From: Opitutaceae bacterium
Lineage (GTDB): Bacteria; Verrucomicrobiota; Verrucomicrobiia; Opitutales; Opitutaceae
DNA: 64,000 bases
Assembly (NCBI GenBank): GCA_016715765.1
Contig: JADJZJ010000011.1
Span: forward strand, 8,435-72,434
Direction of reading: 5' to 3'
Part shown: piece by piece, positions 44,301 to 51,114 of the stretch
How the letters are laid out: each line of letters opens with the position of its first letter
How positions within the stretch are numbered: the stretch's first letter is position 1
Program-made: the position numbers and the translations under genes
The notes under the pieces: model-generated
Database searches by the model: none
What the model was told of the DNA's origin: nothing
What the model saw: only the letters and a program-made list of their open reading frames with translations

Positions 44301-44448
44301 CCGCGCCCTGCACGACACCAAGCTGCGGGTGACGATCATCAACGTCCTCGACGACGAGCCGCCGCTCAACGTCAACGGCTCCTTCAGCTCCCTCGTCATC
44401 GACCCGCGCCTGCGCCGCTATGTCCTCGACCTGACGAAGCGGTTCTGA
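41350..44448 (+). CDS. TonB-dependent receptor with N-terminal STN signalling domain, module 1
   Basis: 1032 residues. A signal peptide (about 1-35, ending VSTRAAEE) is followed by an STN domain (SFDIPAGAAVDTLRQAAQQAG...LAGTTLVVV, about 39-105) that talks to FecR, a plug domain (about 140-300; LLLVDGKRVPL, LLDGASAIYGADAINGVINVIL) and a 22-strand barrel to the C-terminus, which ends in Phe (LTKRF). Outer-membrane uptake of an unknown ligand, powered by TonB. The STN domain identifies it as a signal-transducing receptor. A secreted thioredoxin gene follows after 26 bases. Confidence 0.92.
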   Translation: MTTHHLPLPRLRSRMFRLFATCALTLACLVSTRAAEEAARSFDIPAGAAVDTLRQAAQQAGKEIMFPAETVRGVQTAAVKGEFTPLAAFNRMLAGTTLVVVQDQKTGAFAVSRVSDPNVSRAAPVTKRDRPGNDSQTAAAGDVPVVLEEYAVTGSRLRVNSGERPVQPVLTFTSLDIERLGASNLGQLFQYIPAITSYTTGLGTETVTSTIASGLATGQTGSRVSAQLRGGSQTETLLLVDGKRVPLTALRNAGGNGYDLGGIPLAAIDRVEVLLDGASAIYGADAINGVINVILKKRYAGTEVRFNYDNTFDKDAAIMTASLTHGFARGNWSGLLTLSASENNIMLLTDRYLTQSYNRTLYGGITNQSQPTLYVEGTGSLSLASGNLPGTTVPRVSIPAGTNGTGLTVANYLAAPAPVGGITPGRQSAVNYSKDRSAYFRLGYELSERLQFTGMVRFGRKEYRDNGQWRRVENVTIPAGYAGNPFGVPVRLSKIFYDLPPLVSGSDTSNDEFSLFATGKLPGNWRYEAGINYVKGKNFMITPDLAGAGGQIGTQVAPATLFTARLNAEIAAGRTPILIYDSNAQSPNAPNALDVFWVGTTQTRLNDIVSTWTYSGQADGRILSLPAGDLNAVVGGERREEYVEFPNSVGGQVWTVIPQRNVVSFFAEARVPLLSEKQGLPLMHQLDLNLAVRTEDYSDFGRATTPRYGAAWRPFRSVLIRGSYGEGFLAPQLYRIAQSTGTVGLPWAALAPGAVDYSRGNTPITGTANILSGGNPALTPQLSENWTYGIIVEVPRITGLSVSLDFYDNTYTDGFGGISSIMDRQLLAPETVFRGPKLPTDPADWLGPITGYDARTINISKSRAGGYSVGMRYHRTTGWGDFAFSLAGEKTLLREERILPNSVLTPSVNKRFVPARVTTALNWSHGPWEAGLTNVFGGESWTDSSNATIAPSRYTDSVMRWDLNAGHDFGRRPGFGARGESWWRRALHDTKLRVTIINVLDDEPPLNVNGSFSSLVIDPRLRRYVLDLTKRF

Positions 44449-44474
44449 ACGCACCCGGCCAATCTCCATTCCTC

Positions 44475-45719
44475 ATGAAATTCACCCGACTGTTCCTCCT
44501 CGCCCTGCTGTTTGCCCTGCCTGCGCTTGCCGCGGACAATCCCTTCACGCAGCTCAAGCCGCCGTTCGAGCCCGATCCCGCGGTCCTGGCCGCGCCCGAC
44601 GCCGACACCGCCTTCAAGCCGCTCCCGGCGATGAGCGGCATGGAGGGCCTCATGGCCGCCGTCGCCGGCAAGAAGACCCAGGAGGAGCGCCTGACCGCGA
44701 TGCGCCACCACATCGTGAAGGTGCTGCGCGCCGGCAGCGCGTTCTGCCAGAAATATCCCGAGGACCCGCGGCGCTGGCGCGCCGTCCAGACGATGGCTTC
44801 CGCCGTCAGGGAGATCGCCAACGAGGACGGTACGCCCAAGGAAGTGCTCGAGGGCGTAACCTGGGACCCCGCCGGATTTGCCGCCTGGCGCAAGCAGATC
44901 GAGGAACTCTCCGCCGCCGCCGAACACGCCCCCGATGCCCCGCCCGAGGTGAAGCTCCGGGCCGAGTCAGGCCAGCCCAACGGCCTCCGCGCCCTGTCCA
45001 GCGCCGCGCAGAAGGCCATGAAGACCAAGGAGGCGTATGATTTTGCCCCCTACCGGGCCGAACTGCTCCGCCTCGCCGCCAAATACCCCTCGGTCGAGAG
45101 TCTCGGCCAGCAGGTCAGCATCTATTTCCTGGTGCGCGGCAAGCTTGGCGCAACCAAGCCGGAGCTCGAAGCCGAGCTCAAGGAATTTGCCGCCAGCCCG
45201 TGCGAATTCGTGCAGAAGGCCGCGAAGATCGAGCTCGAGAAACTCACCTTCGGCGACAAGCCCATTGACATTGCCTTCACGGCCGTGGACGGCCGGAAGG
45301 TCGACCTGAAGGACCTGCGCGGCAAAGTTGTGCTCATCGACTTCTGGGCGACCTGGTGCGGTCCGTGCATCGCCGAGCTCCCCAACGTGAAGAAGGTCTA
45401 CGCGGCCTACCGCGATATGGGCTTCGAAGTCGTCGGCATCGCGCTGGAAAACGGCAAGCTCAAGCCCGACGATACCCCCGAGCAAGCCGCCGAGAAGATG
45501 GAAAAGGCGAAGAAGGTGCTCACGGATTTCACGGCGAAAAACGAGATGCCCTGGCCGCAGTACTTCGACGGCAAGTGGTGGAAGAACGACCTCTCCACCC
45601 GCTTCGGCATCGTCTCGATTCCGGCGATGTTCCTGATCGACCAGAACGGCAAGCTCGTCACGACCGAGGCCCGCGGGCCGAAGCTCGAGGCCGAGGTGAA
45701 GCGGTTGCTGAAACTTTAG
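44475..45719 (+). CDS. Secreted TlpA-like thioredoxin with helical N-terminal domain, module 1
   Basis: 414 residues. Signal peptide MKFTRLFLLALLFALPALAA, a mostly helical unrecognised domain (about 25-265), then a TlpA/ResA-type thioredoxin domain (about 268-414) with WCGPC at about 294-298, a cis-Pro region SIPAMFLIDQNGK and the extra segment that TlpA-like proteins carry. It should reduce or rearrange disulfides in the periplasm. Position directly after the receptor suggests its target is the receptor or the imported ligand; this is inference. Confidence 0.88.
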   Translation: MKFTRLFLLALLFALPALAADNPFTQLKPPFEPDPAVLAAPDADTAFKPLPAMSGMEGLMAAVAGKKTQEERLTAMRHHIVKVLRAGSAFCQKYPEDPRRWRAVQTMASAVREIANEDGTPKEVLEGVTWDPAGFAAWRKQIEELSAAAEHAPDAPPEVKLRAESGQPNGLRALSSAAQKAMKTKEAYDFAPYRAELLRLAAKYPSVESLGQQVSIYFLVRGKLGATKPELEAELKEFAASPCEFVQKAAKIELEKLTFGDKPIDIAFTAVDGRKVDLKDLRGKVVLIDFWATWCGPCIAELPNVKKVYAAYRDMGFEVVGIALENGKLKPDDTPEQAAEKMEKAKKVLTDFTAKNEMPWPQYFDGKWWKNDLSTRFGIVSIPAMFLIDQNGKLVTTEARGPKLEAEVKRLLKL

Positions 45720-45736
45720 TTGTGTGTGTGCGCGCG

Positions 45737-45759
45737 GGCCGGGGCGCAGCGCCCCGGCC
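45737..45759 (+). terminator. Strong GC hairpin without T tract
   Basis: GGCCGGGGCG-CAG-CGCCCCGGCC: a perfect ten-base stem with a three-base loop, 17 bases after the thioredoxin stop and 21 before the LuxR-type gene. No T run follows, so it may be a processing or stability hairpin rather than an intrinsic terminator. Confidence 0.5.
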
Positions 45760-45780
45760 TGGCGGCCCCCCGCCCACCTC

Positions 45781-46050
45781 ATGGTCTCCCTGCGCAGCGA
45801 TCTGCCCCAAACGCCGGCGACCGATACATGGCGCGAGGTGGCGGCGCGCCTGACCTCGCATCAGCCCGGCCTGCAGGGCCTTTCACCGGCCGAGCGCGTG
45901 GTCGCGGAGTACGTGCTGCAGGGCTTCACCAACAAGGAAATCGCCACGATCCTCGGCAAGTCCGTCTCCACCGTGAAGAACCAGGTCGCCGCCTGCCTCG
46001 CCAAATTCGGCGTGTCCAGCCGCGCGCGACTCATCGTCCTCCTTCGCTAA
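45781..46050 (+). CDS. Orphan LuxR-type HTH protein
   Basis: 89 residues. The C-terminal two thirds are a LuxR/FixJ HTH: LSPAERVVAEYVLQGFTNKEIATILGKSVSTVKNQVAACLAKFGVSSRARLIVLL (about 34-88). There is no receiver or ligand domain, and a longer frame upstream would run through the GC hairpin, so ATG 45781 is preferred. It lies between the two sigma/FecR/receptor modules on the same strand and could regulate one of them or be a domain remnant. DNA binding is inferred from the HTH. Confidence 0.78.
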   Translation: MVSLRSDLPQTPATDTWREVAARLTSHQPGLQGLSPAERVVAEYVLQGFTNKEIATILGKSVSTVKNQVAACLAKFGVSSRARLIVLLR

Positions 46051-46145
46051 AGCTACGGAGGACAGGTTCCTCCTGCGCTGCGCCTTCGCCGCGTAGGCAG
46101 GGAGCTTGCTCCCGCTCTGAGAGCGCCAGCAAGCTGGCGGCCGAC
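46040..46145. repeat. CTCCTTCGC-type element and short stacked hairpins
   Basis: Contains CTCCTTCGCTAAAGCTACGG and GGACAGG (46039-46066), then GGGAGCTTGCTCCC (about 46100-46113) and GCCAGCAAGCTGGC (about 46125-46139), each a small perfect palindrome. The CTCCTTCGC word also appears at 23048, 35899, 36140 and 39356. Confidence 0.7.
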
Positions 46146-46219
46146 GGGAAACACTTTTCGGCTGCGTAACATTCGAGGCAGTTCGGCGCCGGCTGGTTTG
46201 TTCCGGCAAGACCGGCCAT

Positions 46220-46247
46220 TTTAGGCCACCTATCGGCTCGACAAGTC
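46220..46247 (+). promoter_or_regulatory. Probable ECF-type promoter P3, TTTAG-N20-GTC
   Basis: TTTAG at 46220-46224 and GTC at 46245-46247 (context CGACAAGTCGCG), 20 bases before the ATG of the second sigma gene. Same word and spacing as P1, P2 and P4; the base before GTC is A here instead of C. Confidence 0.6.
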
Positions 46248-46267
46248 GCGCTGGCAGTCCGAGGGAA

Positions 46268-46831
46268 ATGGTCCCACCGCGACAAATGCCCCCGCAGGAT
46301 CCTGAACAAGCCCGCTGGTTTGCCGATGAGGTGCAGCCCCATGACGCTGCACTGCGGAGCTATCTGCGCGGCAAGTTTCCGGGCCATCCCGACATCGAGG
46401 ACCTTGTGCAGGAGACCTACGCCCGCCTCCTGCAGGCCCGCGAACATGCGCCGGTGCACAATCCCAAGTCGTTCCTGTTCAGCACCGCGCGCAATGCCGC
46501 CTACGACTTTTTCCGGCGGCGCCAGATTGTTGCCATCGACGGCATAGCAGAAATCGAGCTCCTGCCCGTCTTGGAAGATAGGCCCGGTGTGGCCGAAACT
46601 GTCAGTCATGACCAGGAACTCCAACTGCTCGCCCAAGCCATCCAGGCGCTGCCAACCCGTTGCCGCCAAGTGCTGACCCTGCGCAAAATCCACGGACTTT
46701 CCCACCGGGAGATCGCGACCCGGCTCGGCATCTCCGAGCATACGGTCAACGCGCAGGTCGCCATCGGCGTGCTGCGGCTGCGCGACTACCTGAAGGCCCG
46801 CGGCATGACCCATTCCGGAGGTGCGCCATGA
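46268..46831 (+). CDS. RNA polymerase ECF sigma factor (FecI-like), module 2
   Basis: 187 residues. Region 2: HPDIEDLVQETYARLLQ and PKSFLFSTARNAAYDFFRRRQ; region 4: AIQALPTRCRQVLTLRKIHGLSHREIATRLGISEHTVNAQVAIGVLRLRDYL. It is clearly paralogous to the sigma factor at 39655. Its stop overlaps the FecR start (ATGA) and a GGAGG Shine-Dalgarno for FecR lies inside its last codons, so the two are translationally coupled. Confidence 0.94.
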   Translation: MVPPRQMPPQDPEQARWFADEVQPHDAALRSYLRGKFPGHPDIEDLVQETYARLLQAREHAPVHNPKSFLFSTARNAAYDFFRRRQIVAIDGIAEIELLPVLEDRPGVAETVSHDQELQLLAQAIQALPTRCRQVLTLRKIHGLSHREIATRLGISEHTVNAQVAIGVLRLRDYLKARGMTHSGGAP

Positions 46832-47883
46832 ACACCGAATCACGGACCCCCGCGAACGATCCCGAACTGATCGAGGCCGAGGCCGCCGTCTGGCTCAGCC
46901 TGCGCGACCGCGGCCTGAGCGAGGGAGAGACGGCCGAATTCATGCGCTGGATGCAGGAAGACCCGCGCCATGCCGAGGTCTTCGCGGCGCTCGACGCCAC
47001 CTGGCAGGATTTCAACCGGCTCGCCGCCGCCCGGCCCGAGGGGGCGGGGGAGGGCGATGCCGACCTGCTGGCCCCGCGGTTGCGGCCGCAGCGGCGCTCG
47101 CCGTGGATCGTGGGCGGACTGGCCGCTGCTGCGGCGGTCGTCCTGGCGTGCGTCGGCGTCTGGCAGGTGCTGGCCCCGCGGCCCACGGCGGAGACCGATG
47201 TCGGCGGATTCCGCGAACTGCGGCTGGCCGACGGTTCCGTCGTGCAGCTCAACACCGACAGCGCGGTCCGCACGCGTTTCACCGCCGAGGAGCGCCGGGT
47301 CGAACTGCTGCGCGGCGAGGCGTTCTTCGACGTGGCCTCCAATCCGGCCCGGCCCTTCATCGTCAGCGCCGGCGGGGTGGCTGTGCGGGCGGTCGGCACC
47401 GCGTTCAACGTTCGCCTGCGCGAGACTGCCGTGGAGGTCCTCGTCACGGAAGGTAAGGTTCAGGTGAATGATTCGGTCAAGGGAGGTAATCTTCTCGGGG
47501 TGGACGCCGCCGGCGCCCCGTCGCTGCTGGTGCAGGGCGAGATGGCGGTCATCCCCGCATCAGCAGTGGCGGAAATCCAGGAAGCGAACAGGGCCACCCC
47601 GGCCGTGGTCGCGCTGGTGGCACCGGTTGAGGTCCAGCGCGCCCTGGCCTGGCAGGAACGACGGCTGGAGTTCGAGGCCCGGCCGCTGGGCGAGGTCGTG
47701 GCCGAGTTCAACCGCTACAATCGCACCAAGCTTGTCATCGCCGATCCGCGGCTCGGCGCCCAGAAATTCAGCGGTTCATTCCGCGCGGAGGGCTACGAGC
47801 CGTTCGTGCGCCTCCTGGAACAGAGTTTCGGCGTGGCGGCGGTGCGCGAGGGCGACGACATCGTCCTCCGGCGGGCCCAATAA
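46828..47883 (+). CDS. FecR family anti-sigma/sigma regulator, module 2
   Basis: 351 residues built like the module 1 FecR: N-terminal sigma-binding part (EAAVWLSLRDRGLSEGETAEFMRWMQEDPRHAEVFAALDATW), a membrane helix (IVGGLAAAAAVVLACVGVWQVL, about 93-114), FecR domain (FRELRLADGSVVQLNTDSAVRTRF; ELLRGEAFFDVASNPARPFIVSAGGVAVRAVGTAFNV), and a C-terminal STN-like end (LEFEARPLGEVVAEFNRYN...DDIVLRRAQ). GGAGG at 46817-46821 is a well-placed ribosome binding site. It should relay the receptor signal to the sigma factor. Confidence 0.93.
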   Translation: MNTESRTPANDPELIEAEAAVWLSLRDRGLSEGETAEFMRWMQEDPRHAEVFAALDATWQDFNRLAAARPEGAGEGDADLLAPRLRPQRRSPWIVGGLAAAAAVVLACVGVWQVLAPRPTAETDVGGFRELRLADGSVVQLNTDSAVRTRFTAEERRVELLRGEAFFDVASNPARPFIVSAGGVAVRAVGTAFNVRLRETAVEVLVTEGKVQVNDSVKGGNLLGVDAAGAPSLLVQGEMAVIPASAVAEIQEANRATPAVVALVAPVEVQRALAWQERRLEFEARPLGEVVAEFNRYNRTKLVIADPRLGAQKFSGSFRAEGYEPFVRLLEQSFGVAAVREGDDIVLRRAQ

Positions 47884-47899
47884 TCCGCCGGAAAAAACT

Positions 47900-47961
47900 T
47901 TTAGATAATCCGGCCCGGCCGACCGTCATGGTCAGTTAACACCATCCCGCGTTCCCGCGGG
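47900..47961 (+). promoter_or_regulatory. Probable ECF-type promoter P4, TTTAG-N20-GTC, with leader hairpin
   Basis: TTTAG at 47900-47904 and GTC at 47925-47927 (context GACCGTCATGGTCA; GTCATGGTCA is identical in P1). A small hairpin CCCGCG-TTCC-CGCGGG (47946-47961) lies between it and the receptor ATG at 47975, close enough to influence ribosome access. Confidence 0.62.
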
Positions 47962-47974
47962 ACCCCTGCCTACC

Positions 47975-50900
47975 ATGACCCACCCAACCCGTGCCGATGG
48001 CTCGAACCACCGGTTTGCCTGCGTAATGCTGCGGGCGGCGTTTGCCGCCCTGTTCGTCCTTGGCCTGTTGCTCGCTCCGGCGGTTGCCGCCGAAGCCGTG
48101 CAGAAGGAATTCGACCTTCCGGCCGGCGAGGCCGCGGTACGGCTCAAGGAATTCGCCGCCCAGTCGGGCGAGCAATTGCTCTACGCGCCCGATGATGTGG
48201 CGGGCGTCCGCACCCAGGCCGTGAAAGGCACGATGACGGCCCGCACGGCCCTCGAGACCATGGTCGCGGGCACGAACCTCAAGGTCGTCCAGGACCGGGA
48301 AACCGGGGCGCTGGCGCTGAAAGGTGGCGGCAACCCAAACGGATCGGGGGCGGCGCCGGCCGGCGACCGCCCGGGCACAATCCTGATCACCGCTGACGCC
48401 CCGGTCGTCCTGGACAGCGTCGAGGTCACCGGCAGCCGCATCCGCGGCCTGCTGGAGGGCTCCTCCGCCCAGCCGGTCCTCACCATCGACCGGGCCCAGA
48501 TTGACCGCACCGGGGCGCAGAGCATCGGCGACGTGCTCCGCTACATCCCGCAGGTTTCATCGTTCACCCTCGGTCAGGGTCAGACGCAAAACCAGCGCAA
48601 TTCCCTCATCAACATGCAGACCGGACAGACGACGTTCACGGCCGGCGCAACCCAGATCACCGGCGCGGCCGGCCTCGTCACGGCGACCATTCGCGGCGCC
48701 CCGGCCGGCGCGACCCTGCTCCTCATCGACGGCAAGCGCGCCCCGAAGAGCAATCAGTCGCGCAGCGCCGACGGCTTCGACCTCAACGGCATCCCCCTCG
48801 CCGCGGTCGAGCGCATCGAGGTGCTGCTCGACGGCGCGAGTTCCGTCTACGGCGCCGACGCGATGGGCGGCGTGATCAACGTCATCCTCAAGAAGCAATA
48901 CTCCGGCACCGAAGTGCGCGTCGGCTACGAAAACACCTTCGACACCGATGTCGGCGTGCTCACCGGGAGTCTCGCCCACGGCTTCAGCGCCGGCAAGCTC
49001 CGCGGCCTCGTCACCGCCGCCTGGGAGGAGTCCAACGAGCTGATGCTGCGCGATCGCGACTTCATCGCCAGCTTTGACCGCCGGCCCTACGGCGGGATCG
49101 ATATGCGCTCCAGCACGATGCCGGGCGGCGCCGGCCGCGTCAGCCGCACGGGCACGGTGCCGCTGCCGGGCCTGACCGCGACGCAGTCCGCCATTCCCGC
49201 CGGCACGACCGGCACGGGCCTGACCGTCGCCAACTATGCCGCCGCCGGCGCGATCGCCGCGCCGTATGATGTCGGCCAGTATTCGCAGTACGCCGCCTCG
49301 TACGACCGCTATTCGGTCCTGGCGAAGTTCGATTACACGGTGCGCGACTGGCTCAATCTCTATGCCTCGGCCCGTTTCGCCCGGAACCGCAACTTCCAAT
49401 TCGCCGCCCCGGTCCAGGCCGTGAATCTCTCGATCCCGGCCGGCTATCCCGGCAACCCCTTCGGCATTCCGATCACCCTCAACAAGACGTTTCTCGACCT
49501 GCAGCCCGGGCGCGAGGCGACCAACGAGACCGAGGCCTTCACGCTCGGCGCCGACGGCCGGCTGCCCGGCGGTTGGCGTTACGACCTCGCGATCAGCCGC
49601 GCCGACAGCCATACCTACAGCGACGGCGATGCGGGCACCTCCATCGTCTCGACCCTCTTCACCGCCGCGGTCGCCGCCGGCCAGCAACCGAACCTCTTCT
49701 ATGACGGCTCGATCGTCGCCAATCCCAACGCGGCGGGCGTGATCGAGGCCCTGACCTCGCCCACCCGCGACGAGGAGGAGGCGCAGACCTGGGTGTATGC
49801 GCTCCAATTCGACGGACCGATCTGGTCGCTGCCGGGCGGCGACCTCGCCGCGGCCATCGGCCTGGAGCGGCGCGAGGAATACGCCGATTTCCCGCTGCGC
49901 CTGCCGACCGACACGCAGACGGCGATGCCGGGCAGCATCGACGTGATGGCCTACTTCGCCGAGGTCAACGTGCCGGTCTTCGGCGGCGATTTCCGCCGGC
50001 CGCTGCTGCAGCAGCTCAACCTTTCAATCTCCTACCGCATGGAGGACTACGGTGCCGGCAGCGTATCCCGCAACCCCCGCGCCGGCCTGGCCTGGCGCCC
50101 GGCGGCGTGGTTGCTCGTCCGCGGCAGCTACGGCGAGGGCTTCAAGGTGCCGACCCTGCAGCAGCGCACCCAGCCAAACACCGTGAGCAACAGCAGCACG
50201 GCCCCGGTCGCCTCCAACCTCGATCCCGCTCGCGGCAACACGGTCAATCCGATCCACCCCGTCACGCGCGGCGGCAAGGCCGACCTGCGGCCTGAAACCT
50301 CGGAGAACACCACGTTCGGCCTCGTCGTCGAGGTGCCCGTCGTCAGTGGGCTGTCGTTGTCCTTCGACTGGTTTGACAACCTCTACAACGACCGGATCGG
50401 CACGCTGCTCTTCAGCCAGATGGCGTTGCTCTACCCGGAACGCATCTCCCGCGGGGCCAAGCTGCCCACCGACCAGGCCGCCTGGCTCGGGCCGGTAACC
50501 GCCGCCGACTTGCGCCCCATCAATGTGGCCTACAGCCAGATCACCGGCTACGACATCGGGTTGAAGTACGACCGGCGCCTCGCCGGGTTCGATCTCCAGG
50601 CCGGCCTGACCGGCACGAAATACACGCGCAACGTCTTTATTCCCACGCCGGGGGGTGTGCCGTCGCCGACGGTCAACACCGACAGCCTGCCGGTGCAGGT
50701 GAACGGCAACCTGTTCGTCGCCCGCGCCGCCTGGGGCGCCGGTGTGCTCGCCACCTACCGCGCAGCCAACCGTGTCTCCGCCGACCGGGCCGTCACACCG
50801 TCGGCCATCCGCTGGGACTGCCAGCTCAACTACGATTTCGCCAAGGCTGCGTGGGTGAAGCAGCGTGATTCCGGGCTGGTCGGGCATGCGCTGCGTGACA

Positions 50901-51031
50901 CCAAGCTCAGCCTTACGATCTTCAACGTTCTCAACACGCAGCCGCCTTTCGACGACCTGTTCTTCCCGGACAACACGGTGCTCGACTCGCGCCTGCGCCG
51001 CTTCGCCCTGTCGCTGAGCCGCACGTTCTGA
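47975..51031 (+). CDS. TonB-dependent receptor with N-terminal STN signalling domain, module 2
   Basis: 1018 residues. A long signal peptide with its hydrophobic core at about 18-38 (AAFAALFVLGLLLAPAVAA), STN domain (EFDLPAGEAAVRLKEFAAQSGEQLLYAPDDVAG...NLKVV, about 45-108), plug (about 140-310; LLLIDGKRAPK, LLDGASSVYGADAMGGVINVIL) and barrel ending in a terminal Phe (LSLSRTF). It shares architecture and many plug and barrel segments with the module 1 receptor, so the pair arose by duplication. The ligand is unknown; differing loops suggest related but distinct ligands. Confidence 0.92.
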   Translation: MTHPTRADGSNHRFACVMLRAAFAALFVLGLLLAPAVAAEAVQKEFDLPAGEAAVRLKEFAAQSGEQLLYAPDDVAGVRTQAVKGTMTARTALETMVAGTNLKVVQDRETGALALKGGGNPNGSGAAPAGDRPGTILITADAPVVLDSVEVTGSRIRGLLEGSSAQPVLTIDRAQIDRTGAQSIGDVLRYIPQVSSFTLGQGQTQNQRNSLINMQTGQTTFTAGATQITGAAGLVTATIRGAPAGATLLLIDGKRAPKSNQSRSADGFDLNGIPLAAVERIEVLLDGASSVYGADAMGGVINVILKKQYSGTEVRVGYENTFDTDVGVLTGSLAHGFSAGKLRGLVTAAWEESNELMLRDRDFIASFDRRPYGGIDMRSSTMPGGAGRVSRTGTVPLPGLTATQSAIPAGTTGTGLTVANYAAAGAIAAPYDVGQYSQYAASYDRYSVLAKFDYTVRDWLNLYASARFARNRNFQFAAPVQAVNLSIPAGYPGNPFGIPITLNKTFLDLQPGREATNETEAFTLGADGRLPGGWRYDLAISRADSHTYSDGDAGTSIVSTLFTAAVAAGQQPNLFYDGSIVANPNAAGVIEALTSPTRDEEEAQTWVYALQFDGPIWSLPGGDLAAAIGLERREEYADFPLRLPTDTQTAMPGSIDVMAYFAEVNVPVFGGDFRRPLLQQLNLSISYRMEDYGAGSVSRNPRAGLAWRPAAWLLVRGSYGEGFKVPTLQQRTQPNTVSNSSTAPVASNLDPARGNTVNPIHPVTRGGKADLRPETSENTTFGLVVEVPVVSGLSLSFDWFDNLYNDRIGTLLFSQMALLYPERISRGAKLPTDQAAWLGPVTAADLRPINVAYSQITGYDIGLKYDRRLAGFDLQAGLTGTKYTRNVFIPTPGGVPSPTVNTDSLPVQVNGNLFVARAAWGAGVLATYRAANRVSADRAVTPSAIRWDCQLNYDFAKAAWVKQRDSGLVGHALRDTKLSLTIFNVLNTQPPFDDLFFPDNTVLDSRLRRFALSLSRTF

Positions 51032-51065
51032 GCGTGCGCCCCGACTTCACCCCGCCCCTGGCACC

Positions 51066-51094
51066 CCGTCTTCCGGTCCAGCGACGGAAGACGG
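51066..51094 (+). promoter_or_regulatory. Intercistronic hairpin between receptor and thioredoxin genes
   Basis: CCGTCTTCC and GGAAGACGG form a perfect nine-base stem with an 11-base loop, 34 bases after the receptor stop and 20 before the thioredoxin ATG. It may lower or separate expression of the thioredoxin gene. Function inferred from position. Confidence 0.45.
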
Positions 51095-51114
51095 TTTCCC
51101 CAGATTACCCAGCC

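Noticed and set aside
45715..45742. A fifth TTTAG element after the module 1 thioredoxin gene
   Set aside because: TTTAG is present at the gene end, but the bases after N20 are CGG, not GTC, and no start codon fits.
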